A DNA stretch of 64,000 nt from Erythrobacteraceae bacterium Alg239-R51. GTDB lineage: Bacteria > Pseudomonadota > Alphaproteobacteria > Sphingomonadales > Sphingomonadaceae. Within the stretch, counting starts at the first letter, position 1. Each line of letters opens with the position of its first letter. The position numbers were made by a program, and so were the translations under genes. Below the pieces are notes generated by a model. It was not told the origin of the DNA, searched no databases, and saw nothing but the letters and a program-made list of their open reading frames with translations. The stretch lies in NCBI GenBank assembly GCA_947331495.1, contig CAMZOI010000003.1:1-64000 (forward strand), read 5' to 3'. Shown here piece by piece: positions 56,601 to 63,512 of this stretch.

Positions 56601-57878
56601 CGGACGCATCAGGCCGAAACGCCGCTGTTCCGCCCCGTGACCACAAACTGCAAGGGCGAGCTGCGCTTCACCAGTACGATCGCGCGCCGGCTCGACAGCC
56701 TGGGCGCGCTCACGCGCGGCCAGCGCCAGACCGGCGGACAGAACCTGTTCGACCCGGCCGACAACCTCGAAAGCGAATATGCCAAGGCGGCGCTCGTGAC
56801 ATGGTTCGGCCTCCTAGCCGAAGGCAAACTCACCAGCGCCACGCTGGTCGATTTCCAGAAACGCAGTGGTCTTAAGATCGCCTCCGCCGACGGCATCCTG
56901 GAAGAGGATCTTCCGCCCATCCAGCGCTGGCTCAATCGCATCCTCGCCCTACCGATCGCGATGCAGAACGCGATATTCGACGAATTCCTGGCCCTGGTGG
57001 AAGCTCGGATATCCGCCGCGCGCGATGCCGGCACATTGGATGTCGGCATCGAGACCATCCAAGTCGAAAGCGCGAGCGTCGACGAGGATATCATCCTTCG
57101 CACCGACGAGCGCACCGGTGCGACATCGCATCTGCTTCGAATCGATCTGACGACCCGGTATCAGCCGACCACACTAGAAAGGGTGCTGGAGCGACGCGAA
57201 TGGTCGGACGGCTGCATCCTGATGCGCAACACGAAGAGCGACAAGGCGGCGTTGTGCGAGCCCTCACGGCATTTCATGACCGAGAAGGGTGAGCTTATCC
57301 AGCGGGTCATCCTGCACCGACCGCTACGCCGCGAATATCATCAGCTGCGTGACCTCGAAGAATCCGCCTGGGTCGAATGTGCGGAGCTTCGCTTCGCAAA
57401 GCTGTGGCTGGCCGAGGCCGAAGACAGCGCTTCGCGTTTGCACACCGAGACGATCCACCTCGCAACCGGACTGCTGCTGCCGATCTGGTCAAACCTTCCC
57501 CGCGACTATCTCGAGGTCAACCGCATCGTAGACCTCGAAGGCCGCAGCTGGCTCGGCCGCATCGTCTACGACACGGATGTCGCCGACGTGCTGAAGGCGT
57601 TCGGTGTCAATTCGAGCGTGAAGCTCACCGATGAGGCTGTCGTGAAGGCACTGCGGGAGAACCGCAGCATCACCATCGAGCAGCCGTTCGGCGCGGTCCT
57701 GAAGCGCTCGCGCGTGGCAGGGGATCTTCGCATCGAAATCGCCGGAGTCCCCGCCGATCAGATCGAATGGCTAAAGACCATCGGATGCTTCACCGAGATC
57801 ATCGCGTACCGCACCAGAATCTTCGTTCCGGCCGACAATCCCGAACCCGTCGTCAGGGCTCTTCTCGCGCCTCTCTGA
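53664..57878 (+). CDS. DNA methylase-helicase fusion (Strawberry-notch type)
   Basis: A 1404-residue cytoplasmic protein. Start GTG 53664 follows AGGAG by six bases. Residues ~85-270 form an N6-adenine methyltransferase-like domain: VLEPSAGHGSLVSM (SAM motif I) and MNPPF (motif IV, N192-P-P-F). After a basic linker (300-400) comes a superfamily-2 helicase of the Strawberry-notch kind: GDGTGAGKGRQ (~470), AFDESHE (~574), GGTGRSYHASLDA and the C-terminal region GLGRTHRTHQAE (arginine finger). Such proteins are conserved on alphaproteobacterial plasmids and phages; roles in DNA modification on entry or defence evasion are suspected, not shown. Confidence 0.85.
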   Translation: MTDLFEQSDHRLKGAIEEVAQNIAGSILSKKSLFAIMEQLHGCTSANGSWTQRDAYDLLEAGLALHLSARSTPLLEDVPALSELVDSLPTHTVRSEDQIRFQQFSTPADLAALAVIAAQPRSTDIVLEPSAGHGSLVSMLPAVAQLHLNEIDPRRRAKLSLLFERATITGFDGAMLTSLSAHDLRPTVILMNPPFSRSQGRGVDQFAAVRHLRAALAKLLPGGRVVAIMPDWFTPSAKMLRIYEETFANCTVQTSCRLAKCYHKQGTSVAVRLLVIDKVPGNSKPSLIARDTVSELAECFLIVKRIDPATAPPARPTRIKPKATSLFKSMRAKPRTTPKIERKLAAREIVTVDYAKLEAPRALGAQSGVYVPYRPSRINIQGSRKHPTPLVESVAMGSIPAPVPDYIPRLHDCILNEAHLSEAQLETIIYAGNAWTQFLPGKFVPSEEGVGLSLSENGKAYRKGYFLGDGTGAGKGRQIAACILDNWLAGRRQAIWISKNESLLEDARRDWAAIGGLPADIQPLSSWKIDQELPFRDGIVFVTYPTLRSQRQDATRLKQLLDWADTDFDGVIAFDESHEMGGVAGGEGARGAKPGSLQGIAGVLLQNHLPDARVLYASATGASDVNNLAYAVRLGLWGPGTAFSNREDFISQIRSGGIAAMELVSRDLKALGLYQARALSFAGVEYEVLKHDLTNDQIGIYDTYADAWAIIHQNMEEALALTNVVDDLDGDTLNSGAKAAARSRFEGAKQRFFNQVLLSMKLPTLIAAINGHIDDDKAIVVQLVSTAESILDRRLDSLSPEERAELDLDLSPRENVIDYLERAFPTQQMQVFVDDTGEERSMPMFDDEGRPVHNAEAIEKKQRLIEHLCALPPIKPALDGIIEHYGTEKVAEVTGRTKRLVTQGDGSQKLETRSARTNQSETDHFMDGRKNILVFSDAGGTGRSYHASLDADNRRQRVHFLLEPGWRADRAIQGLGRTHRTHQAETPLFRPVTTNCKGELRFTSTIARRLDSLGALTRGQRQTGGQNLFDPADNLESEYAKAALVTWFGLLAEGKLTSATLVDFQKRSGLKIASADGILEEDLPPIQRWLNRILALPIAMQNAIFDEFLALVEARISAARDAGTLDVGIETIQVESASVDEDIILRTDERTGATSHLLRIDLTTRYQPTTLERVLERREWSDGCILMRNTKSDKAALCEPSRHFMTEKGELIQRVILHRPLRREYHQLRDLEESAWVECAELRFAKLWLAEAEDSASRLHTETIHLATGLLLPIWSNLPRDYLEVNRIVDLEGRSWLGRIVYDTDVADVLKAFGVNSSVKLTDEAVVKALRENRSITIEQPFGAVLKRSRVAGDLRIEIAGVPADQIEWLKTIGCFTEIIAYRTRIFVPADNPEPVVRALLAPL

Positions 57879-57897
57879 TGGCTCATGCCCGGTCAAA

Positions 57898-57913
57898 GGG
57901 GAGGGGGAGGGGG
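57898..57913 (+). repeat. G-run tract recurring before genes in this module
   Basis: GGGG-A-GGGGG-A-GGGGG at 57898-57913. Similar tracts lie at 50956-50965, 53612-53630 and 61413-61429, always in gaps just before plus-strand genes. Three or more G-runs could form a G-quadruplex; alternatively they act as overlong ribosome-binding purine tracts. Confidence 0.5.
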
Positions 57914-57958
57914 ATTGGTGTCCGGTGAATCGCCGGTCGACCATCAGGAGATACGATC

Positions 57959-60034
57959 ATGCAACTCATCCCGTTGAGCAAGCTCGATCAGAGCGAAGAC
58001 AATGTCTGCAAGCGGCCCAATTCCGAATTCGAGGAGCGACTGTCCTTCGATATCGAGGCGCGCGGCGTGCTGCAGAACCTCATCGTCGCCAAGGCGAAAA
58101 AGCGCGGCCGCTTCGAGGTGATAGGCGGCGGGAAGCGGATGCGGGCCATGCACCGCATCGTCGAGCGGGGCGCCATGGACGCGGACTTCGAAATACCGTG
58201 CCTCGTCATCGATCGCCGCGAACACAATGCGAGCGAGGTCTCGCTGGCGGAGAACTTCCAGCGACTGCAGATGACGCCTGCTGAGGAATGCCAGGCGTTC
58301 CAGCATTTTATCAAAGAAGACGGCGATACGGCTGCGGTTGCGAAGCGCTTCGGACTGACGCAGCGTTTCGTCGACGGGCGCCTGCGCCTCGCCAACCTTG
58401 CCGGTCCAATCTTCGAAGCACTCGCAGCCAGCGACATCACGCTGGACATCGCCAAGGCCTACGCCGCAACCGACCAGCACGAGGTACAACTGCGCGTATT
58501 CGAACAGATGCGCCACGCATGGAACCCCAGCGCGGACGCCATCCGGCGAATGATCGCGGATGGCTCGCTCCGCGGCAACGATCCGATCGCGCTTCTCGTC
58601 GGTGAAGACACCTATGTCGCGGCCGGTGGCAAGATCGAACGCGACCTTTTCAGCGAAGCGGCCGATGATCGTTGGATCGACGTGGAAATCGCGCATCAGC
58701 TCGCGGGTGCCAAGATGGAGGCGGAGGCTGAACGTGTGGCGGCTGAAACAGGGCTCGCCTGGATCAACCCCGTCGCTGCCACCAATTCGTGGAGCGCCCG
58801 CAGCGAACTCGGCCTCAATCCGGTGCGCCTGCCTCCTGCGCCGCTCTCCGAGGAGGCACGCACTCGCATCGACGAGATCGACGCACGGATGGACGACATC
58901 AACGCGATCTTCGAGGACGAGAGCGCGCAGGAAGAAGACGGCGTGGATCTCGACAAACTCGAGGTCGAATACGACACGCTGTCGAACGAACGCGACGATC
59001 TCAACAATCCGGTCCGTGAGCTGCCCGAGGAATGGCACGGCGAAGCCGGACGCTTCCTCATCCTGACCAACAAAGGCGAAATGGTCCTGGAAAGCGACTA
59101 TTACAGCGAGAAACGGCTGAGCTTCGAGCAGGATGAAGACGGCAACATCACCGCGACCAGCGAAGACATGCCGACCAGCGGGAGCACCGGCAGCTCGGCC
59201 GCTCGCCCGTCGACCCCCGAAGCAGTCGCCCCGGGCGGTGAGAAGCCGATCAGCGCCAAGCTGTTCGACGAGCTCTCCGTCCAGCGCCGAAACATCCTCG
59301 CCGCATCGCTTCTCGGCGATCCTGGACTGGCGCTCGACTATGCCATCTTCGCGCTCTGCGACGATCGCAGCTACGAGAGCAAGGGGACCTCGCTCAAGGC
59401 GGGCAAGCCCCAAGATCCGGCCTACGGTGACATCCCGCAGTCGGCAGCCGAAGGCATCCTCGCACAGGCGGAAGATGCACTCGACAAGACTTGGCACGAG
59501 CCCAAGGAGGTCGCCCAGCGTTTCCTGGCCTTCCGCGAACTCGACGACGAGACCAAGGCCGCATGGCTGTCTTACGTAGTCGCGGTCTCGCTGGAGGCGA
59601 AGAAGGGCTACAACTCGGAATACCATCCGATTCATGCGGTCCTCGGAAGTATCCTCGACGTCGACGTCGCAGCCATGTGGCGGCCGACTTCGGAGAATCT
59701 CTTTGACCGCATCAACAAGACGTCCTGCCTCGCTGCGCTGATCGACATCGGCGGGTCCGAACTCGCGGCCCGGTACGCCGCCTCCAAGAAGGCCGAACTC
59801 TCCAAGACATGCGAGAAGCTGTTTTCCGGTGATGCGATCGTCGAGGAAGACATCAAGGAACGCGCTCTCGCCTGGCTGCCCGAAGCGATGAAATTCGATT
59901 TCGCTCAGGATCCCGGCGGCGAGGACGATACACCGGTCGAACCCGACGACGACACCGATCTCGCGGACGCAAACGGAGAACCGACCTTCGAGGAACCCGA
60001 AGACGTCGACGAAGAAGCGGCGGTGGACGCTTGA
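57959..60034 (+). CDS. Large ParB-like protein (691 aa)
   Basis: A 691-residue protein with a ParB N-terminal domain: IPLSKLDQSEDNVCKR, SFDIEARGVLQNLIVAKAKKR, YEV-like FEVIGGGKRMRAM and EVSLAENFQRLQMTPAEECQAF, then a helix-turn-helix (TAAVAKRFGLTQRFVDGRLRLANL). Beyond residue ~200 the sequence is unassigned, with a DLDKLEVEYDTLSNERDDL coiled coil and a highly acidic tail (GGEDDTPVEPDDDTDLAD). No parA accompanies it. Proteins of this type are usual near ArdC and the Strawberry-notch gene on such plasmids, and may bind DNA in entry or anti-restriction. AGGAG lies 10 bp before the ATG. Confidence 0.82.
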   Translation: MQLIPLSKLDQSEDNVCKRPNSEFEERLSFDIEARGVLQNLIVAKAKKRGRFEVIGGGKRMRAMHRIVERGAMDADFEIPCLVIDRREHNASEVSLAENFQRLQMTPAEECQAFQHFIKEDGDTAAVAKRFGLTQRFVDGRLRLANLAGPIFEALAASDITLDIAKAYAATDQHEVQLRVFEQMRHAWNPSADAIRRMIADGSLRGNDPIALLVGEDTYVAAGGKIERDLFSEAADDRWIDVEIAHQLAGAKMEAEAERVAAETGLAWINPVAATNSWSARSELGLNPVRLPPAPLSEEARTRIDEIDARMDDINAIFEDESAQEEDGVDLDKLEVEYDTLSNERDDLNNPVRELPEEWHGEAGRFLILTNKGEMVLESDYYSEKRLSFEQDEDGNITATSEDMPTSGSTGSSAARPSTPEAVAPGGEKPISAKLFDELSVQRRNILAASLLGDPGLALDYAIFALCDDRSYESKGTSLKAGKPQDPAYGDIPQSAAEGILAQAEDALDKTWHEPKEVAQRFLAFRELDDETKAAWLSYVVAVSLEAKKGYNSEYHPIHAVLGSILDVDVAAMWRPTSENLFDRINKTSCLAALIDIGGSELAARYAASKKAELSKTCEKLFSGDAIVEEDIKERALAWLPEAMKFDFAQDPGGEDDTPVEPDDDTDLADANGEPTFEEPEDVDEEAAVDA

Positions 60035-60060
60035 AGGCGCCGCAACCCTCCTGATGCACT

Positions 60061-60095
60061 GGCCCGGCCGCTCCACCAAGCGACCGGGCCTTTTT
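60061..60095 (+). terminator. Rho-independent terminator
   Basis: GGCCCGGCCGCT (60061-60072) and AGCGACCGGGCC (60079-60090) form a strong GC stem with a CCACCA loop followed by TTTTT (60091-60095). It ends the transcript of the ParB-like gene before ardC. Confidence 0.85.
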
Positions 60096-60113
60096 CATGC
60101 CCGGAGACACATC

Positions 60114-61052
60114 ATGAAACGATCCGCAAAGCGCGACGTCGCCCAAGACATTACGAACCTAATCATCCGAAAGATCGAAGAGGGCACGCTGCCCTGGCGC
60201 CGCCCCTGGAAGAAGACCGGCGCCGGCGGCGCGCCGCTGCGCGCGAACGGCGTGCCGTACACCGGCATCAACCGGCTCTACCTGTGGGCCGCTGCAGACG
60301 CGATGGGATACGAATCCCGCTACTGGATGACCTATCGCCAGGCGCAGGAGCTCGGCGGACAGGTCCGTCGGGGGGAAGCTGCCGAACCAAGCATTTACTT
60401 CAATACGACGAAGAAAACGGAGGTCGATCGGGCTACAGGAGAGGAATCTTCGCGAACGATCCGATTCATGCGCGCCTACTCCGTCTTCAACGCGTCGCAG
60501 ATCGACGATCTGCCGGCCCATTTCTATCCCGACCCGGTCCCGGAGGCACCTCCGACACCATCGCAGAAAGCGGCGGCGATCGACGCATTCTTCGCACCCA
60601 TTCCGACCGAGGTCCGCTATGGCGGTGATCGGGCGTTCTATTCCCCAGGCAGCGACTTCATCCAGATGCCTCACCGGCACAGCTTCGTCGATGAGGATGG
60701 CCTCGTCGCGACAATCGCCCATGAAACGGGCCACTGGACGGGCCATCCCAGCAGGCTTGCCCGCACCTTCGGAAAACGATTCGGAGACAAAGGTTACGCC
60801 TTCGAAGAGCTCGTCGCAGAACAGATTTCGGCCCGCATCTGCTACGAGCTCGGCCTTCCCGCCGATCTGCACGAAAGCCATGCCAGCTATATCGGCCATT
60901 GGCTCGACATCCTGAAGTCGGACAAGAGCGCCATCATCACCGCCGCCGCCAAGGCCGACCAGGCCTTCAACTATCTCGCAGCGTTCTCCGGATACGACAG
61001 CGAAGCTGAGGAGAAGGGCCATGAAACGGCTACACTTCAAGCTTACGCTTGA
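60114..61052 (+). CDS. ardC: ArdC-type antirestriction protein
   Basis: A 312-residue protein. The N-terminal ssDNA-binding domain (DITNLIIRKIEEGTLPWRRPW and GINRLYLW...YWMTYRQAQELGG) is joined to a C-terminal zincin-like metallopeptidase domain with HETGH (203-207) and EELVAEQISARIC carrying the third ligand. ArdC of pSA and related plasmids protects incoming single-stranded plasmid DNA from type I and II restriction enzymes. ATG 60114 is chosen; the frame extends to 60054 across the terminator. Its end overlaps the next gene by 32 bp. Confidence 0.9.
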   Translation: MKRSAKRDVAQDITNLIIRKIEEGTLPWRRPWKKTGAGGAPLRANGVPYTGINRLYLWAAADAMGYESRYWMTYRQAQELGGQVRRGEAAEPSIYFNTTKKTEVDRATGEESSRTIRFMRAYSVFNASQIDDLPAHFYPDPVPEAPPTPSQKAAAIDAFFAPIPTEVRYGGDRAFYSPGSDFIQMPHRHSFVDEDGLVATIAHETGHWTGHPSRLARTFGKRFGDKGYAFEELVAEQISARICYELGLPADLHESHASYIGHWLDILKSDKSAIITAAAKADQAFNYLAAFSGYDSEAEEKGHETATLQAYA

Positions 61053-61413
61053 ACCGGGTCTCAAGGCGATCGTGCGTCTCGCTCAACTCCATCAATACGC
61101 AACTGATCTCGTGGATGGCGAGCGTGTACTGATCGGACCGGCGCTCAGGGGGCGGATGCTGCTGAACTTCCCGGCCAGAGAACCCCGCGACGTACTCGAC
61201 AGCCTTCTGGGCGAAGGTCCCGCCGGATGGAACCTTTCAGGACACGAGGACGGCAGATCATTGCTGGTGGTCTCCACCGAGGGTTCCGGCGTCGCCTTTT
61301 CCGCCATCGCTCGGATCCTCGAGCAGGTCGCACCCGAGGCATTTCTCAAGCCGATCGCCTTCGAGCCGCTGCCAGGAAATACGCTCACGGCGATATCTAG
61401 GTCGCTGCATTGA
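61021..61413 (+). CDS. Hypothetical plasmid protein, 130 aa
   Basis: Not recognised. The ATG lies inside ardC, 32 bp before its end, with GAGGAGAAGGG as ribosome site, so it is translationally coupled. The protein (MKRLHFKLTLEPGLKAIVRLAQLHQYATDLV...) is soluble, basic at the N-terminus and without cysteines; RDVLDSLLGEGPAGWNLSGHEDG and the helical end suggest a compact alpha/beta fold. Placement after ArdC suggests early expression during plasmid entry, but that is inference only. Confidence 0.68.
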   Translation: MKRLHFKLTLEPGLKAIVRLAQLHQYATDLVDGERVLIGPALRGRMLLNFPAREPRDVLDSLLGEGPAGWNLSGHEDGRSLLVVSTEGSGVAFSAIARILEQVAPEAFLKPIAFEPLPGNTLTAISRSLH

Positions 61414-61459
61414 GGGGAGGGGGAGAGGGCCATTGCATCAGCAATGGAAGGGCGAACTC

Positions 61460-62101
61460 ATGATCTGCGACATCGACTACCGCTACCGCCGAGCCCTCGA
61501 GCCCGATGGTCTAACGACATACGATACTGCGATCCGCGCGCTCAACGAGGCGATCGAAGATGCTCGCCTTGCCGGAAGATCGGCCGCGGATTGTCCAGCG
61601 GTGCTCCTACTTACGCGGCATCTCTCCCGGATCGCAGAAGGGGTGCGAACCCGCCAAGATACCGAGGATGCAGACCTACGACGGCAGTGCATCGACAAGC
61701 TTGCAGACTTGAAGCGATCGCCCGCGATCGTGGCGCTGGTACGACGCGGCATCGACTACCGGCAAGAGGAGCTTCGCCACTATCGCCGCGAAGGATCGCG
61801 GACCCTCCGCATGATCGCGTTCGAACTCGGCATGGCGCACAACGACTATCGCCTCGGATACACGACGCCGCAGGAATCGCTTGCCGGAGATCACACGCTG
61901 GAAGCGAGAGGGTTGTATATCCGCATTTCCCCTGAGCGCTTCGGCGAACCAGGTGTAGCTTGGCGAAACCCGCACTGGAAACCGCCCGGAGCCACGATGC
62001 GCAAGGCCCCGATCACGGTGCTGCAAGACATTCCGGCCCTCGCGAAACGGATCGCAAGCGAACTGAAACTCCCGGCGCCGGCGCAAGCCGGCCTCATCTG
62101 A
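61460..62101 (+). CDS. Hypothetical plasmid protein, 213 aa
   Basis: Not recognised. ATG 61460 follows GGAAGGGCGAACTC; upstream starts in the same frame are weaker. The product is soluble and Arg-rich, with a helical first half (TTYDTAIRALNEAIEDARLAG, then LRRQCIDKLADLKRSPAIVALVR), and a more beta-like end (FELGMAHNDYRLGY, ERFGEPGVAWRN). It is probably an operon member with its neighbours: a G-run tract precedes it and the next gene begins 11 bp after it. Function unknown. Confidence 0.65.
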   Translation: MICDIDYRYRRALEPDGLTTYDTAIRALNEAIEDARLAGRSAADCPAVLLLTRHLSRIAEGVRTRQDTEDADLRRQCIDKLADLKRSPAIVALVRRGIDYRQEELRHYRREGSRTLRMIAFELGMAHNDYRLGYTTPQESLAGDHTLEARGLYIRISPERFGEPGVAWRNPHWKPPGATMRKAPITVLQDIPALAKRIASELKLPAPAQAGLI

Positions 62102-62112
62102 AGGAAACCGAT

Positions 62113-62733
62113 ATGGGATGGCTTTCAATGACCCGAATGGGGATGGGTGCCTACGACACGCCGAAGGCCTATCTGGATGCTCAGCTGACTTACGAACATC
62201 CGGCGGCGGATGAGACGCCCTTTCGCGCGCTCAGGGTGCTCAAGAGCGTTTATTCAGGATCAGCCTATTACGCCGCCGCCGAGCGCTACGATGAACATGA
62301 CGAGACGATCGACATCACAGCGGTCGTGTGTCTCGTTCGCTGGAATCCTCGCGCTGCCGACGGGTATATATTCGCCTACAAGGACCTCGACGAAACATGT
62401 GGGCCCGTCGAAACGGCCTGCCCGAAAAGTGTTCTGGAGCTCCTGACACCGACAAGCCATCCTTGGGCGCTCGACTGGAGGCGACGATGCTACAGATTGC
62501 TCGCTCTCAAGGGGCGGCGCCTCGGCGACGGTGACCTCATCCGGTTCCCCGCACCCATGCGCTTCAGCGACGGCAGCGAACATCGCGAGTTTCGATTTCG
62601 GCGGGGAGGGCAGAAGACCGTCCTGACGCTAACCGACGGTCGCGGCCGATTTAAGATCTCCCGCCTTCTCGAGCGCCGGTTCGAGATCGTCCGCGAACCG
62701 AAGGTCGCGAAGACTTTCTTCCCTGCCGCATGA
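62113..62733 (+). CDS. Hypothetical plasmid protein, 206 aa (DUF6927-like)
   Basis: A 206-residue protein starting MGWLSMTRMGMGAYDTPKAYLDAQLTY, reminiscent of a plasmid-borne family (possibly DUF6927) that begins MGWL...M..M.....KAYLDAQ. It has a beta-rich centre (SAYYAAAERYD, ITAVVCLVRWNPRAADGYIFAYKDLDETCGP) and a second part with YRLLALKGRRLGDGDLIRF. AAGGAAACC lies before the ATG and the gene follows its neighbour by 11 bp. Function unknown; the family identity is tentative. Confidence 0.65.
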   Translation: MGWLSMTRMGMGAYDTPKAYLDAQLTYEHPAADETPFRALRVLKSVYSGSAYYAAAERYDEHDETIDITAVVCLVRWNPRAADGYIFAYKDLDETCGPVETACPKSVLELLTPTSHPWALDWRRRCYRLLALKGRRLGDGDLIRFPAPMRFSDGSEHREFRFRRGGQKTVLTLTDGRGRFKISRLLERRFEIVREPKVAKTFFPAA

Positions 62734-62745
62734 ACCGGATTTTCC

Positions 62746-62949
62746 ATGATGGAATGCGAAAGTCTCGATCCCAGACGCCGCCAGCTATGCGGAAGAAACA
62801 ACGCCGAAAGGCTGGCGCTCCGGCTTTCGGAAGCCACCGGCGAGGATCACGCCGTCGTGCGCACCGAGTGCCCGCTGCAGCCGCTGCGCGTCATGCCGTC
62901 GCATGGCCATGATCCGGCAACATTCGAGCTGCAGGTGATCCTGCTCTGA
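62746..62949 (+). CDS. Small hypothetical protein, 67 aa
   Basis: A 67-residue frame (MMECESLDPRRRQLCGRNNAERLALRLSEATG...) 12 bp after the previous stop, ending one base from the converging gene. It contains two cysteines near the start and no signal or membrane helix. No strong ribosome site is seen, but it may be translated through coupling. Its length and place suggest a real gene; function unknown. Confidence 0.45.
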   Translation: MMECESLDPRRRQLCGRNNAERLALRLSEATGEDHAVVRTECPLQPLRVMPSHGHDPATFELQVILL

Positions 62950-63450
62950 CTACTCGCCGACTTGGCCGCCGAGGGCCGGATCCAGGAACCACGAAGCGCC
63001 CTGCTCGAACTCGCCACCACGCGCCGGTACAGGTCCATCCGGCTCGGCCGAGACGTAAGGATTGATCTGCACGAGCGGCAGCGTCCCTGAACGGAAGAGA
63101 CCGGCAGAAACCTCGCAGCGCGCCTTGAGCAGGTCGATCAGCCATTCCAGATCGTCCAGCATCTGCAAGACACCGCGACCGGCAACCGTGTAATACAGAC
63201 AACGCTGATAATCGTCGCACTCGCAAGAAAGAACCTGGGCGAGCTTGCGCTTGGCTCCGCGCTGGCCTTCGTGAAGGGCCTCAAGAGTCTCGAAAAGCTC
63301 TCGGGCCGAATGATACGCGTCGAACGCTTCGACGCCGATCGACGCATTCGCCAGCGACCGGCGGGCAACGCGGTTCATCTCGTCGAGCGACGCATCGCGA
63401 AGCGCAATATCCAGATCGAACCGACCAACCGCGAATGCCTTGTTCATCAC
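62950..63450 (-). CDS. Hypothetical plasmid protein, 166 aa
   Basis: Not recognised. A soluble, mainly helical 166-residue protein; starts at GTG 63450 or ATG 63447, with GGAG six to nine bases upstream. Residues ~25-110 form long helices (DEMNRVARRSLANASIGVEAFDAYHSARELFETLEALHEGQRGAKRK) followed by CECDDYQRCLYYTVAGRGVL with three cysteines, and the C-terminal tail is Gly/Pro-rich (FEQGASWFLDPALGG). It is the only minus-strand gene of this module and faces the gene at 63513 divergently with about 60 bp between, sharing a promoter region. Confidence 0.62.
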   Translation of the reverse strand: MMNKAFAVGRFDLDIALRDASLDEMNRVARRSLANASIGVEAFDAYHSARELFETLEALHEGQRGAKRKLAQVLSCECDDYQRCLYYTVAGRGVLQMLDDLEWLIDLLKARCEVSAGLFRSGTLPLVQINPYVSAEPDGPVPARGGEFEQGASWFLDPALGGQVGE

Positions 63451-63512
63451 GCAAAACTCCTCTATGCGATGAACATAGAGTGAACAAAGAGGCGCGTCAA
63501 CTGGTCTAGATC

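Noticed and set aside
57944..60079. 711-codon open frame on the minus strand
   Set aside because: It is the exact antisense of the ParB-like gene; its translation is rich in biased residues and has no recognisable domain, whereas the plus strand shows ParB motifs and a ribosome site.
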